10,060 nt of DNA from Gemmatimonadota bacterium (lineage in GTDB: Bacteria > Gemmatimonadota > Gemmatimonadetes > Gemmatimonadales > GWC2-71-9), in assembly GCA_017889745.1 (NCBI GenBank), contig JAGGAG010000101.1, forward strand, positions 1 to 10,060, given 5' to 3'. A program made the translations under genes and the position numbers. How positions within the stretch are numbered: position 1 is the first letter of the stretch; each line of letters starts with the position of its first letter. Under the pieces are notes generated by a model. The model searched no databases. It worked only from the letters and a program-made list of their open reading frames with translations, and was not told where the DNA came from. Positions 1 to 6,836 of the stretch are shown one piece after another.

Positions 1-296
1 AGCTCGAGTTCCGCGCCAACGAGATCCTGCGTCGCCGGCAACACATCGAGGAAGGGAATGCCCACGTCGCGCGCGATCACCTCGTCGGGATCGCGGCCGT
101 CCACCATCACGTCATACAGCGACGCGTCGAGTTCGCCCTTGCTGAGACCCACGCCACTCGTGGCGTTTCCCTGCGGGTCGGCGTCCACCAGGAGCGTACG
201 CTTCTCCGCAATGGCGAGAGACGCGGACAGGTTGACCGCCGTGGTGGTCTTCCCCACGCCGCCCTTCTGGTTGGCGATAGCAATGATTCTAGCCAT
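1..296 (-). CDS. parA: ParA/Soj chromosome-partitioning ATPase, N-terminal part (3' end outside window)
   Basis: ParA is a dimerising ATPase that binds DNA non-specifically and, with ParB bound at parS, segregates replication origins. About 98 residues are visible. The protein opens with a beta strand (MARIIAIANQ) and the deviant Walker A motif KGGVGKTT at residues 11-18, including the signature lysine K11. The switch/A' motif LVDADPQGN lies at about residues 36-44, followed by the ParA-typical region around ATSGVGL. The ATG at 294-296 is chosen because the conserved N-terminus begins directly there. No clear Shine-Dalgarno sequence precedes it. The gene runs off the left edge, where parB would be expected next, but that is not visible. 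Two parS palindromes upstream support a chromosomal Soj-type role rather than a plasmid or MinD-like one. Family assignment is secure; the exact subgroup is inferred from context. Confidence 0.96.
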   Translation of the reverse strand, partial: MARIIAIANQKGGVGKTTTAVNLSASLAIAEKRTLLVDADPQGNATSGVGLSKGELDASLYDVMVDGRDPDEVIARDVGIPFLDVLPATQDLVGAELE

Positions 297-374
297 CAAC
301 GTAAAAGCTTATATGGCAATGATTTACGCTCCGAGTTACCGCAAGTGAGAGCTCGGCGCCAACGGGGGAGAGTC

Positions 375-402
375 AATATATGTACTTCCGAAGATCCGAC
401 AA
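375..402 (-). promoter_or_regulatory. Candidate sigma-70-type promoter for parA
   Basis: On the minus strand TTGTCG (397-402) and TATATT (375-380) are separated by 16 bp, matching 4/6 and 5/6 of the -35 and -10 consensus. The predicted start of transcription would leave a leader of roughly 70 nt before the parA ATG. The -35 hexamer lies inside a small palindrome, CCGACA-AC-TGTCGG (396-409), which could be an operator. This is a pattern match only, in a locally AT-rich stretch of an otherwise GC-rich sequence. Confidence 0.3.
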
Positions 403-484
403 CTGTCGGCAGTCTTGATAGGACGGGGGACTCGCCACCTTTCAGCCGGCAAGCGACCTGGCGCACACTACATCTGGTGTGGGT

Positions 485-500
485 TGTTTCACGTGAAACA
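485..500. promoter_or_regulatory. parS: parS centromere site, perfect consensus
   Basis: The 16-bp palindrome TGTTTCACGTGAAACA equals the conserved bacterial parS consensus at every position. ParB binds parS, spreads and is moved by ParA, so parS sites cluster near the origin of replication. The site is 189 bp upstream of the parA start, as expected for the origin-proximal par region. Confidence 0.95.
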
Positions 501-937
501 GCATGACGAACGCGGCCCACGATTGCGCAGCCAAAGCTCCCTCAATGGGGGTAGCCATGGCGCCCGGTGGCCATGATCCGCCTCACTGCCAAGCCCCTGC
601 GCGCTGGTGAGGCGTTCACTGCCGCATCCAGTCTCCCTCCAGCACAGGCAGTTTCGATCATTGAGCTCGCCGGTTCACGGTCCGTACGGTCACGCCGCTG
701 GTGAGCTCGATCAAGCGCTCGTCGCCGTGGACAACCCGGTCGGTGTGGTTGAGGAGCGCAAACGCGCCCCAGCCGGCGCACCGCCGACGCGCGTCCAGGG
801 GCCCCCGCTGCCATCACGACTGGCGAGGGAAGGGAAGCGACTCGCCCATTCGACCCGTCCCCGCGCGCCCGGCGAGCCACCGGACCACGCCCCTTCCCTT
901 GGGGTCCGGAGCTCGCGGTGACATGTTGGCTATGGAC

Positions 938-975
938 CGCAGCCTTGGACCCCTGCTCATAGTCCCAAGGCTGCG
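938..975. repeat. Perfect 11-bp inverted repeat with 16-nt spacer
   Basis: CGCAGCCTTGG (938-948) is the exact reverse complement of CCAAGGCTGCG (965-975). No T-run follows on either strand, so it does not look like a rho-independent terminator. It could be a protein-binding site or an RNA stem. It lies between the two parS sites, 80 bp from the second. Confidence 0.6.
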
Positions 976-1055
976 CCCATTCCAGAGTGACCGGCCATCA
1001 GTGAGTCGTAACTTCCAGCTCGAACACCGAGCACTCCTGCCGGAGCCAGGACCAA

Positions 1056-1071
1056 TGTTTCACGTGAAACG
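1056..1071. promoter_or_regulatory. parS: parS centromere site, one mismatch
   Basis: TGTTTCACGTGAAACG matches the parS consensus in 15 of 16 positions; only the last base differs (G for A). The inner 14-bp palindrome GTTTCACGTGAAAC is intact. It lies 555 bp beyond the first site in the same gene-free stretch. A second near-perfect copy so close is unlikely by chance, so it is probably a functional second ParB site. Confidence 0.88.
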
Positions 1072-1184
1072 CCTCCCCCAGAAGAATGTCAGCATCTAGT
1101 TAAGTTACTATCAATCATACACTTGCGAGATGCGCAATTTTCGGCGTCTGTTCGGTTACATCAACATGTTCGCCGCAACAAGAA

Positions 1185-1208
1185 CGGGGCGATCGTTAGA
1201 TCGCCCCG
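1185..1208 (-). terminator. Terminator-like hairpin downstream of the ABC exporter operon
   Basis: CGGGGCGATC (1185-1194) and GATCGCCCCG (1199-1208) form a perfect 10-bp stem around a 4-nt loop. Read on the minus strand, the stem is followed by TTCTTGTTG, an interrupted T-run. It lies about 100 bp past the stop of the minus-strand permease gene, with the heptamer array between. A rho-independent terminator for that operon is the simplest reading, although the T-run is imperfect. Confidence 0.6.
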
Positions 1209-1210
1209 CC

Positions 1211-1301
<91 letters not shown>

Positions 1302-1310
1302 CACGCGGTC

Positions 1311-2618
1311 CTAGCTCCTCACCCACCGCCAGATCTCCGACAGCTTTGGCCGCTTTCCGTACATCAGGATACCCACCCGGTAGATCCGCCCTGCAATCCA
1401 GACCACCAGGAGCATACCCCCGAACGTCAGCGCCATCGACAGCAGCAGCTCAGCAATTGGAATCGGGGCCAGCGAGTACCGTACCGGGACAACGAAGGGC
1501 GCCAGTATAGGGATCATGCTCAGCGTCCGCGCCAGGGATCCGCTCGGCTCGTTAAGCAATGCGAACATCGCCATGAATCCCGCCACGATGCAGAGCGTCA
1601 CCGGCGTGTTGGCCTGCTGCGCTTCCTGCTGAGAGTTGCACATCGCTGCCACCGCCGCGTACGCCGCGGCATAGAGCAGGAACCCGAGCACGAAGTAGAT
1701 GAGGAACACCGCAAGCAGGTCCGGTCGCACACTGGGTAGCTTCACCGCCGTGAGCGCGTCCGGTGACGCGCCGAACAACCTCGCGAGCGGTGCGCGATAT
1801 GTCGTCACCAGCATCGCGGTGCTGCCCCAGATCCCCAGCTGCAGCAGGCCCACGCCACCCACGCCGACCACCTTGCCCAGCATCATCTGGAACGGTGTCA
1901 CGCTCGATGCCAGCACCTCGGCGATCCGGTTCGTCTTCTCCTCCATCACCGAGTTCATCACCTGTACTCCGTACAGCAGCATCGCGAAGTACAGGATGAA
2001 GCCCATGACGTAGGCCAGCATGAACGACGTCGCACCCGATTCACCGGTCAGCTTGCCCGCCGTGACCTTGGACGTCACCACATCGACCGAGCGCGACGCC
2101 TTCATCCCCGTGAACACGTCTATCCCCGCCCGCCGCAGCCGCTCCTGCCGCAGCGTGGTCTGCAACTCGGTTTCCAGCTTCCGCATGTCCGCCATGCTGC
2201 CGACGTTCACGCCCAGATAGGGAATGCGCCCGCCGTCAACCGATTCGTCGGTGAGCACCAGGATGCCGTCCAGGCCCTCGACGCCATCCTTGTGCACGCC
2301 CGTGATCGCGATCAACGAGTCGCGGACGCCCTCCACTCGCTCCCGCGCCGGCACCCGCACCACCGAGTAGCGCGCTGCCCCGTTCGTTCCCTCGCGGCGC
2401 GATGCGGCCAGCGCCTCGGTCACCTTCATGCCCACGTCGCCGCTGGCGCCGTCCACCACCGCCACCCGCTTGGGTTCGGTTTCCCGGCGGTCGAGCAGGA
2501 TCGGCAGCACCGTGAGGCCGACCATCAGGACGGGGAAGAGCACGGTGCCGATGACGAACGCCCGCGTGCGCACCTTCTCCAGGAACTCGCGCCGCATCAC
2601 CGCCCAGATCTTATGCAT
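1311..2618 (-). CDS. ABC-2 type transporter permease, NatB/YhaP-like
   Basis: This is the membrane subunit of a two-gene ABC exporter. The protein has 435 residues. It has a short cytoplasmic N-terminus rich in charged residues (MRREFLEKVRTRAF), then a first membrane segment at about residues 20-42. A long hydrophilic, probably extracytoplasmic domain spans about 43-195. Five or six further membrane segments follow at about 197-221, 247-271, 300-327, 339-355, 365-380 and 388-411. Between the second and third segments lies the motif EEKTNRIAEVLASSVTPFQ (about 226-244), characteristic of the NatB/ABC-2 permease family. This architecture matches sodium/drug-type exporters such as NatB and YhaP. 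The substrate cannot be told from sequence. The ATG at 2616-2618 overlaps the end of the ATPase gene by 8 nt, implying translational coupling. The stop is TAG at 1311-1313. Confidence 0.9.
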   Translation of the reverse strand: MHKIWAVMRREFLEKVRTRAFVIGTVLFPVLMVGLTVLPILLDRRETEPKRVAVVDGASGDVGMKVTEALAASRREGTNGAARYSVVRVPARERVEGVRDSLIAITGVHKDGVEGLDGILVLTDESVDGGRIPYLGVNVGSMADMRKLETELQTTLRQERLRRAGIDVFTGMKASRSVDVVTSKVTAGKLTGESGATSFMLAYVMGFILYFAMLLYGVQVMNSVMEEKTNRIAEVLASSVTPFQMMLGKVVGVGGVGLLQLGIWGSTAMLVTTYRAPLARLFGASPDALTAVKLPSVRPDLLAVFLIYFVLGFLLYAAAYAAVAAMCNSQQEAQQANTPVTLCIVAGFMAMFALLNEPSGSLARTLSMIPILAPFVVPVRYSLAPIPIAELLLSMALTFGGMLLVVWIAGRIYRVGILMYGKRPKLSEIWRWVRS

Positions 2619-3570
2619 GAGCCATGTCCTCCGTCGCCGGCGCGCTCGCAGCGTCCGCTCCCACCTTCGCGATGAAGATCGACTGCAGCGAAGGCTCCAC
2701 CACCTCGAACCGCGAGATGCCCACGTCGGCGTTCACCAGTGCGCGCAGCAGTTCGTCACTCGCCGCGCCCTCCGCCAGCTCCGCCTCGGCGCTCGCGCCA
2801 TAGTCGTCCACCCGGTGTACCAGCGCGCGATCGGCCAGCACCCGCGCCGCCCCCTCCTGGTTCCGGTGGAACGACAGCGCCACGTGCCGCCCGCCCGCCT
2901 CGCTGCGGATGTCCGCCAGCCGGCCGTCCACCACTTTCTCGCCTCGCGCGATGATTGCGATCCGGTCGCACATCTTCTCCGCCTGTTCCATGATATGCGT
3001 CGAGAACAGCACCGTGCGCCCGGCCCGCGCGATCTCCACCACCACGTCGCGCATCACCTGGCTGTTGACGGGATCGAGGCCGCTGAAGGGCTCGTCGAGG
3101 AGCACCAGTTCGGGCTCGTGCAGCAGTGAACCGATGAACTGCACCTTCTGCTGCATCCCCTTGGAAAGGTCCTGCACCTTCTTGTTGCCCCAGTCGGCGA
3201 TGCCGAGTCGCGCCAGCCATTGCGCCGAGAGGGCCCGTGCGCGCTTGCGGGGCAGGCCCTTTGCTTCGCCCAGGAAGGTCAGTTGCTCCGCCACCAGCAT
3301 CCGGGGATATAGTCCGCGCTCCTCCGGCAGATAGCCGATCCGCTCCGACAGCCCGCGGCTCGCCGGCTCGCCCCCGAAGAGAGTCACCCGGCCCTCGTCG
3401 GGCAGGATGATGCTCAGGATCATCCGGATCGTGGTGCTCTTGCCGGCGCCGTTCGGACCCAGCAGCCCGTAGATCCCGCCTCGCGGCACCGTGAGCGACA
3501 GCTTCCGCACCGCGGTATGGCCGGCAAACCGCTTGGAAATGCCGTCCAGCTCGATCGCGTTCTGGTACAT
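2611..3570 (-). CDS. ABC transporter ATP-binding protein, NatA-like
   Basis: This cytoplasmic ATPase powers the adjacent permease. From the chosen start it has 319 residues. Walker A is GPNGAGKS (38-45), the region after it carries GYLPEERGLYP (79-89) typical of this subfamily, the signature is LSKGM (135-139), Walker B is LVLLDE (155-160), the D-loop is SGLD and the switch histidine is H192. After about residue 225 comes an accessory C-terminal domain ending in EPSLQSIFI, as in exporters with a DUF4162-type tail. A longer frame opens at 3657, but I choose ATG 3568-3570: GGAG lies 5 nt upstream, homology starts just after it, and the upstream codons encode low-complexity Pro/Arg sequence. It is first in the operon and its 3' end overlaps the permease start. 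Sodium, antibiotic or lipid export are all possible. Confidence 0.94.
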   Translation of the reverse strand: MYQNAIELDGISKRFAGHTAVRKLSLTVPRGGIYGLLGPNGAGKSTTIRMILSIILPDEGRVTLFGGEPASRGLSERIGYLPEERGLYPRMLVAEQLTFLGEAKGLPRKRARALSAQWLARLGIADWGNKKVQDLSKGMQQKVQFIGSLLHEPELVLLDEPFSGLDPVNSQVMRDVVVEIARAGRTVLFSTHIMEQAEKMCDRIAIIARGEKVVDGRLADIRSEAGGRHVALSFHRNQEGAARVLADRALVHRVDDYGASAEAELAEGAASDELLRALVNADVGISRFEVVEPSLQSIFIAKVGADAASAPATEDMAHA

Positions 3571-3705
3571 GAATTCTCCATGCGGAGGGCGTGGATCTCG
3601 GGCCTCCCCGAAGCGCGCTGTCCTACGGTTGGGGGTGGCAGGTTGTTTCGGGGGCACTGGCGCGCGCTGCTAGTTTGGGACACCTCTGTCAGGCTTCGAC
3701 TGCCG

Positions 3706-4311
3706 ATGCTCCGACTTGCTGATCCCTCCGACGGCGCGCGGCTGGCCGCCATCTACGCGCCGGCCGTCACCGATCGCGCCACCTCGTTCGAACTCACCGC
3801 TCCCGACGCCGCCGAAATGGCGCGGCGGGTCACCACGCTTCTCGCCCGCACGCCCTGGCTGGTTGCGGAGGACGATGACGGGCTGGTGATCGGCTATGCC
3901 TACGCCAGCCCGCATCGCGACCGCCCCGCGTATCAGTGGTCGGTCGAGGTTTCGGCCTACATCGATGCCGGTCTCCATCGTACCGGGCAGGGCAGGGCGC
4001 TCTACTCGGCGCTCTTCCGGATCCTCGAGCTTCAGGGGTTCGTCAACGCCTACGCCGGCATCACGCTGCCCAACCCGGCCAGCGAGGGCTTCCACCGCGC
4101 CATGGGCTTCGAGGAGATCGGGGTCTATCGGGGAATCGGGCAGAAGTTCGGTCGCTGGCACGACGTCCTCTGGCTCCATCGGCCACTGGCGCCGCAACTG
4201 CCGGGCGTCCAGCCACCGCGCGCCCTGCCCGAATTGCTTGAAAGGGGGGACCTGGGCGGCGTGCTGACAGGCACCGCCCCGGGACAGCCGGCTAGCCGAA
4301 TACCTCGTTGA
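3706..4311 (+). CDS. GNAT N-acetyltransferase, phosphinothricin/methionine-sulfoximine acetyltransferase type
   Basis: This enzyme transfers acetyl from acetyl-CoA to an amino group. The fold is clear: the N-terminal LRLADPSDGARLAAIY, then TSFEL (26-30) as in PAT/YncA proteins, a central EVSAYID strand (81-87) and the acetyl-CoA loop HRTGQGRALY (91-100). The C-terminal block has LPNPASEGFHRAMGF (121-135) and the family hallmark GQKFGRWHDV (145-154). The ATG at 3706 is chosen because the conserved strand starts there; longer frames add unrelated residues. No strong Shine-Dalgarno sequence is visible. Chromosomal members mostly act on methionine sulfoximine or sulfone, or on amino acids, so the herbicide name is only a family label. 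The tail after about residue 163 is a non-conserved extension of nearly 40 residues. Its last 20 nt overlap the opposing gene. It is divergent from the ABC operon, with 135 bp between starts. Confidence 0.92.
   Translation: MLRLADPSDGARLAAIYAPAVTDRATSFELTAPDAAEMARRVTTLLARTPWLVAEDDDGLVIGYAYASPHRDRPAYQWSVEVSAYIDAGLHRTGQGRALYSALFRILELQGFVNAYAGITLPNPASEGFHRAMGFEEIGVYRGIGQKFGRWHDVLWLHRPLAPQLPGVQPPRALPELLERGDLGGVLTGTAPGQPASRIPR
4254..4279 (-). terminator. Weak hairpin near the end of the suf-brx transcript
   Basis: GGGCG (4254-4258) and GTGC (4261-4264) can pair with GCAC (4271-4274) and CGCCC (4275-4279) around a 6-nt loop, with a 2-nt bulge. It lies 13 bp past the stop of the small minus-strand gene and inside the 3' coding end of the acetyltransferase. 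There is no T-run directly after it on the minus strand, so it is at best a partial terminator. Confidence 0.25.
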
Positions 4312-4573
4312 GGCGCACCAGGCCGGCGACCTCGTCGTGCGGCACCACCAGGAGCTTGTGATCGGCCCGGATGCCGAACTTGTTGGTGCGCTTGAGGTAC
4401 TCCTCGCGCGTCAGGCCCCCGGTCGGATCATGCACGCCGACGTCGTGCAGCAGCAGCCCCGCATCAGTCCGCTCGTGGTACCGGCCGACGTACGTTCGCC
4501 CCGAGACGCCGTCCAGCACCACGGTGATCCCGTGCAGGTCCTCGTGCCCGGGATGAAAGACGTGGCCGCTCAA
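4292..4573 (-). CDS. Small conserved-looking protein of unknown function, last gene of the suf-brx unit
   Basis: I do not recognise this 93-residue protein. It has no membrane segment, signal peptide or cysteine. It is rich in His, Gly, Asp and Val, with strand-like stretches (GITVVLDGV, TYVGRYH, GLLLHDVGVHD, HKLLVVPHDEV) suggesting a small beta-rich fold. The frame has no ATG start. I take TTG at 4571-4573, which overlaps the TGA of the bacilliredoxin gene (TTGA), with GAGG 8 nt upstream. The overlap, shared direction and protein-like composition argue that it is real and translationally coupled. It may be a partner of the bacilliredoxin or merely a passenger. Its 3' end overlaps the convergent acetyltransferase gene by 20 nt. 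Confidence 0.72.
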   Translation of the reverse strand: MSGHVFHPGHEDLHGITVVLDGVSGRTYVGRYHERTDAGLLLHDVGVHDPTGGLTREEYLKRTNKFGIRADHKLLVVPHDEVAGLVRLNEVFG

Positions 4574-5016
4574 CTCGCCGCCCTCGATGCCTCGGGCGCG
4601 GTGCAGAACTGGTCGAACGCCTTCACCAGCTCAGCCGCCACCGCCTCCGGCCCGCGGCCCTCGATCTGGTGCCGGTGGAGGAAGGACACCACCTCGCCAT
4701 CCTTGAACAGCGCGATCGAAGGCGAGCTCGGCTGGTAGTCGGCGAAGTACTGCCGCGCCCGGGCCGTGGCCGGCAGGTCCTGGCCGGCGAACACCGTCAC
4801 CACGCGATCCGGCTTCGCCGTGTGCTTGAGCGCGTGCCGTAGCGCCGGTCGCGCATTGCCGGCCGCACAGCCGCACACCGAGTTGACGAACACGAGCGTC
4901 GTGCCGCGCTGGTCACCCAGCTCCGCATCGACCTGCTCGACTGTCCTGAGTTCCTGCGCACCCATCGCGACCATCTCCTCGCGCATGGGCTTGACCATCA
5001 TTTCAGAATAGGGCAC
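4570..5016 (-). CDS. brxA: Bacilliredoxin, BrxA/BrxB (YphP/YqiW) family
   Basis: This thioredoxin-fold protein removes bacillithiol-type mixed disulfides from protein cysteines. Its 148 residues match the family's usual length. Hallmarks are GTTLVFVNSVCGCAAGNARP (38-57) with the CGC active site C48-G49-C50, VTVFAGQDLPATARARQYF (73-91), PSSPS (96-100) and the closing HRHQIEGR (114-121). A further cysteine, C138, lies near the end. The N-terminus (VKPMREEM) is closer to BrxA/YphP than to BrxB, but the symbol is tentative. The start is GTG 5014-5016, with GAGGAG 8 nt upstream. It follows sufU by 69 bp containing a repeat hairpin and overlaps the next gene. The presence of the family suggests bacillithiol or a related thiol in this organism; no biosynthesis gene is visible here. 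Confidence 0.94.
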   Translation of the reverse strand: MPYSEMMVKPMREEMVAMGAQELRTVEQVDAELGDQRGTTLVFVNSVCGCAAGNARPALRHALKHTAKPDRVVTVFAGQDLPATARARQYFADYQPSSPSIALFKDGEVVSFLHRHQIEGRGPEAVAAELVKAFDQFCTAPEASRAAS

Positions 5017-5040
5017 TTGTATTGCTCCTCGAAGGAAAGC

Positions 5041-5107
5041 GTGAACAGTGAACGGTAAACAGTGAACGGATCTCCCGTTTACCGTTCACCGTTCACCGTT
5101 CACCGTT
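5041..5107. repeat. Inverted pair of heptamer arrays at the end of sufU
   Basis: Four 7-bp units (GTGAACA, GTGAACG, GTAAACA, GTGAACG; 5041-5068) are followed by an 11-bp spacer and four reverse-complement-type units (TACCGTT, then CACCGTT three times; 5080-5107). The two halves contain a perfect 13-bp stem: GTGAACGGTAAAC (5048-5060) with GTTTACCGTTCAC (5077-5089). The right half overlaps the last codons and the stop of sufU. No T-run follows on the minus strand, so it is more like a stem-loop between genes than a terminator. The unit is the same as in the 1211-1301 array. Confidence 0.92.
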
Positions 5108-5550
5108 GACGCAGCTGCTGTTGTGTCGTCCAGCGCCTTCTTCATCGTGTGCCACGCCAGGCTCGCGCACTTCACCCGCACCGGGAACTGCGCCACGTTC
5201 GCGAACACCTGCAGCCGGGCGGGGAGCGCCTCCGTTGCCTCCGACTTCTCGCCGGTGACGAGGCCGTGAAAGTCCGCGAAGAGCCGCTCGACCTCGGCGA
5301 TCGTCTTGCCCTTGACCGCGACCGTCATCAGCGACGCCGACGCCCGTGAGATGGCGCACCCCTGGCCCTCGAAGCGCACGTCCTTCACTACGTCGCCCTC
5401 CAGCTCCAGCCACACCGTCACCTCATCCCCGCAGAGGGGATTGTGCCCCTTGGCGTGCCGCGCCGCCTCGCCCTCCAGGCGGCCATAGTTGCGCGGCGCC
5501 TTGTTGTGGTCCAGGATGACGCTCTGGTACAGCTCGCTCACGGACGACAT
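5086..5550 (-). CDS. sufU: SufU zinc-dependent sulfurtransferase / Fe-S scaffold-like protein
   Basis: SufU accepts sulfur from SufS and delivers it to the SufBCD assembly machine. The 154-residue protein starts SELYQSVILDHNKAPRNYG, the classic IscU/SufU N-terminus. The zinc/sulfur ligands are present: C40 and D42 in PLCGDEV, C65 in GQGCAISRASAS, and C128 in VRVKCASLAWHTMKKAL. The insertion after the second cysteine (about 82-103, including FADFHGLVTGE) and the lack of IscU's LPPVK motif mark it as SufU rather than IscU. The ATG at 5548-5550 shares a base with the sufS stop (TGATG), which fixes the start. A larger frame reaching to 6384 is an out-of-frame shadow of sufS. The last residues STVNGER and the TGA stop are encoded by the heptamer repeat, so the natural C-terminus has been altered. 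Confidence 0.96.
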   Translation of the reverse strand: MSSVSELYQSVILDHNKAPRNYGRLEGEAARHAKGHNPLCGDEVTVWLELEGDVVKDVRFEGQGCAISRASASLMTVAVKGKTIAEVERLFADFHGLVTGEKSEATEALPARLQVFANVAQFPVRVKCASLAWHTMKKALDDTTAAASTVNGER

Positions 5551-6836
5551 CAGCTGAACAGCGCCCGGGCACGCTCGATTCCGCGGCCCAGCGCCTCCAC
5601 GTCGTCGGGAGTGTTGTACACGCTGAAGGAGGCCCGCGCCGTGGCGGCCAGCCCGAAGCGGCGCATCAGCGGCTGGGCGCAGTGGTGTCCCGCACGGATC
5701 GCGATCCCCGCCTCGTCTAGCACGGTGCCCAGGTCGTGCGGGTGCACTCCCTCGAGAGTGAACGAGATGACCGACGCCCGGTGCGCTGCCGTGCCGATGA
5801 GCCGCACGCCCGGAATCGCCGACAGCCGCTCGGTGGCGAGTGACAGGAGTTCCGCCTCGTGCGTCACGATCGCCTCGGCCCCCACCGACTCCACGAACGC
5901 GATCGCCTCGGCGAGCGCCACGGCATCGGCCACCGCCGGGGTTCCTGCCTCGAACTTCATCGGAACCTCGGCCCAGGTGATGCCATCCAGCGCCACGGTC
6001 CCGATCATGCCGCCGCCGCCCTGCCAGGGCGGCATCTCCTCGAGCAGCGCCTCGCGCCCGTAAAGCACCCCGATCCCCGTGGGCCCGAACAGCTTGTGCC
6101 CGGAAAAGGCGAAGAAGTCGCACCCGAGGTCGCGCACATCCACCGCGCCGTGCGCCACTGACTGGGCCCCGTCCACCAGCACCAGGGCGCCGGCGGCGTG
6201 CGCCAGGTCGGTGATGCGCCGCACCGGGTTGATGGTACCGAGCACGTTGGAGAGATGGGTGACCGCGACGAGGCGCGTGCGCGGCGTGACCAGTCGCGCC
6301 ATCGCGCTCATGTCGAGCTCGCCGGCCTCGGTGACCGGCGCCATGCGGAGCACGGCGCCGGTTGAGTCGGCCAGCATCTGCCACGGCACCCAGTTGGAGT
6401 GGTGCTCCATTTCGGTGACGACGATCTCGTCGCCCGGCTTCACGACGGAGCGGCCCCAGCTCTGCGCCACCAGGTTGATGCTCTCGGTGGTACCGCGCGT
6501 GAAGATCACCTCATCGGGCAAGGCGGCGCCGATGAACCGTGCCACCGCCGCCCGGGCACTGTCGTACGTCGCCGTCGCTTCGGCGCTTAGCGCGTACACC
6601 CCGCGATGGATGTTGGCATTCTCCCCGGCGTAAAAGCGCGCCAGCCGGTCGATCACCCGCTGCGGCTTCTGCGACGTCGCGGCGCTGTCCAGGTAGACGA
6701 GGTTCGGATGGATGGCAAAGATCGGGAACTGGTCCCGGACATCAAGACGTGAGCGCGTGAGGACGTGAGGCGGCTGGACGCTGGTCTCTGCGTCCGCCCC
6801 CTTAGCCAACGTCGTCTCGCCCACGGAGTTCTTCAC
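5550..6836 (-). CDS. sufS: SufS group II cysteine desulfurase
   Basis: SufS is a PLP enzyme that converts cysteine to alanine and keeps the sulfur as a persulfide for SufU. From the GTG at 6834-6836 it has 428 residues. Key sites are H145 in TEMEHHSN, D222 and Q225 in VDGAQS, the PLP-binding K248 in FSGHKLFGPTGIG, and the catalytic C386 in RAGHHCAQP. The short loop around that cysteine marks group II (SufS/CsdA). Homology begins near VRDQFPIF (about 33-40); the preceding 32 or so residues are not conserved and partly come from an octamer repeat. No ATG is available there. I take GTG because GAGGA lies 9 nt upstream, but TTG codon 10 is an alternative. It is 33 bp downstream of sufD and overlaps sufU by 1 nt. 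Confidence 0.95.
   Translation of the reverse strand: MKNSVGETTLAKGADAETSVQPPHVLTRSRLDVRDQFPIFAIHPNLVYLDSAATSQKPQRVIDRLARFYAGENANIHRGVYALSAEATATYDSARAAVARFIGAALPDEVIFTRGTTESINLVAQSWGRSVVKPGDEIVVTEMEHHSNWVPWQMLADSTGAVLRMAPVTEAGELDMSAMARLVTPRTRLVAVTHLSNVLGTINPVRRITDLAHAAGALVLVDGAQSVAHGAVDVRDLGCDFFAFSGHKLFGPTGIGVLYGREALLEEMPPWQGGGGMIGTVALDGITWAEVPMKFEAGTPAVADAVALAEAIAFVESVGAEAIVTHEAELLSLATERLSAIPGVRLIGTAAHRASVISFTLEGVHPHDLGTVLDEAGIAIRAGHHCAQPLMRRFGLAATARASFSVYNTPDDVEALGRGIERARALFS

Noticed and set aside
296..520. 74-codon minus-strand frame ending in a TGATG overlap with the parA start
   Set aside because: The overlap imitates operon coupling, but the frame starts with GTG without a ribosome-binding site, runs through the perfect parS, has an Arg/Ser-rich composition without domains, and covers the likely parA promoter.
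542..1099. Several overlapping frames of 100-130 codons on both strands between the parS sites
   Set aside because: They are Arg/Pro/Ala-rich, lack recognisable motifs and occur on both strands at once, as expected for high-GC non-coding DNA.
3571..3657. Upstream 29-residue extension of the ABC ATPase
   Set aside because: The residues are Pro/Arg-rich and unconserved, whereas ATG 3568-3570 has a good Shine-Dalgarno sequence and immediately precedes the conserved domain.
5551..6384. Possible long N-terminal extension of SufU (432-codon frame)
   Set aside because: It is a shadow of sufS in another frame; the true start is ATG 5548-5550 next to the sufS stop.
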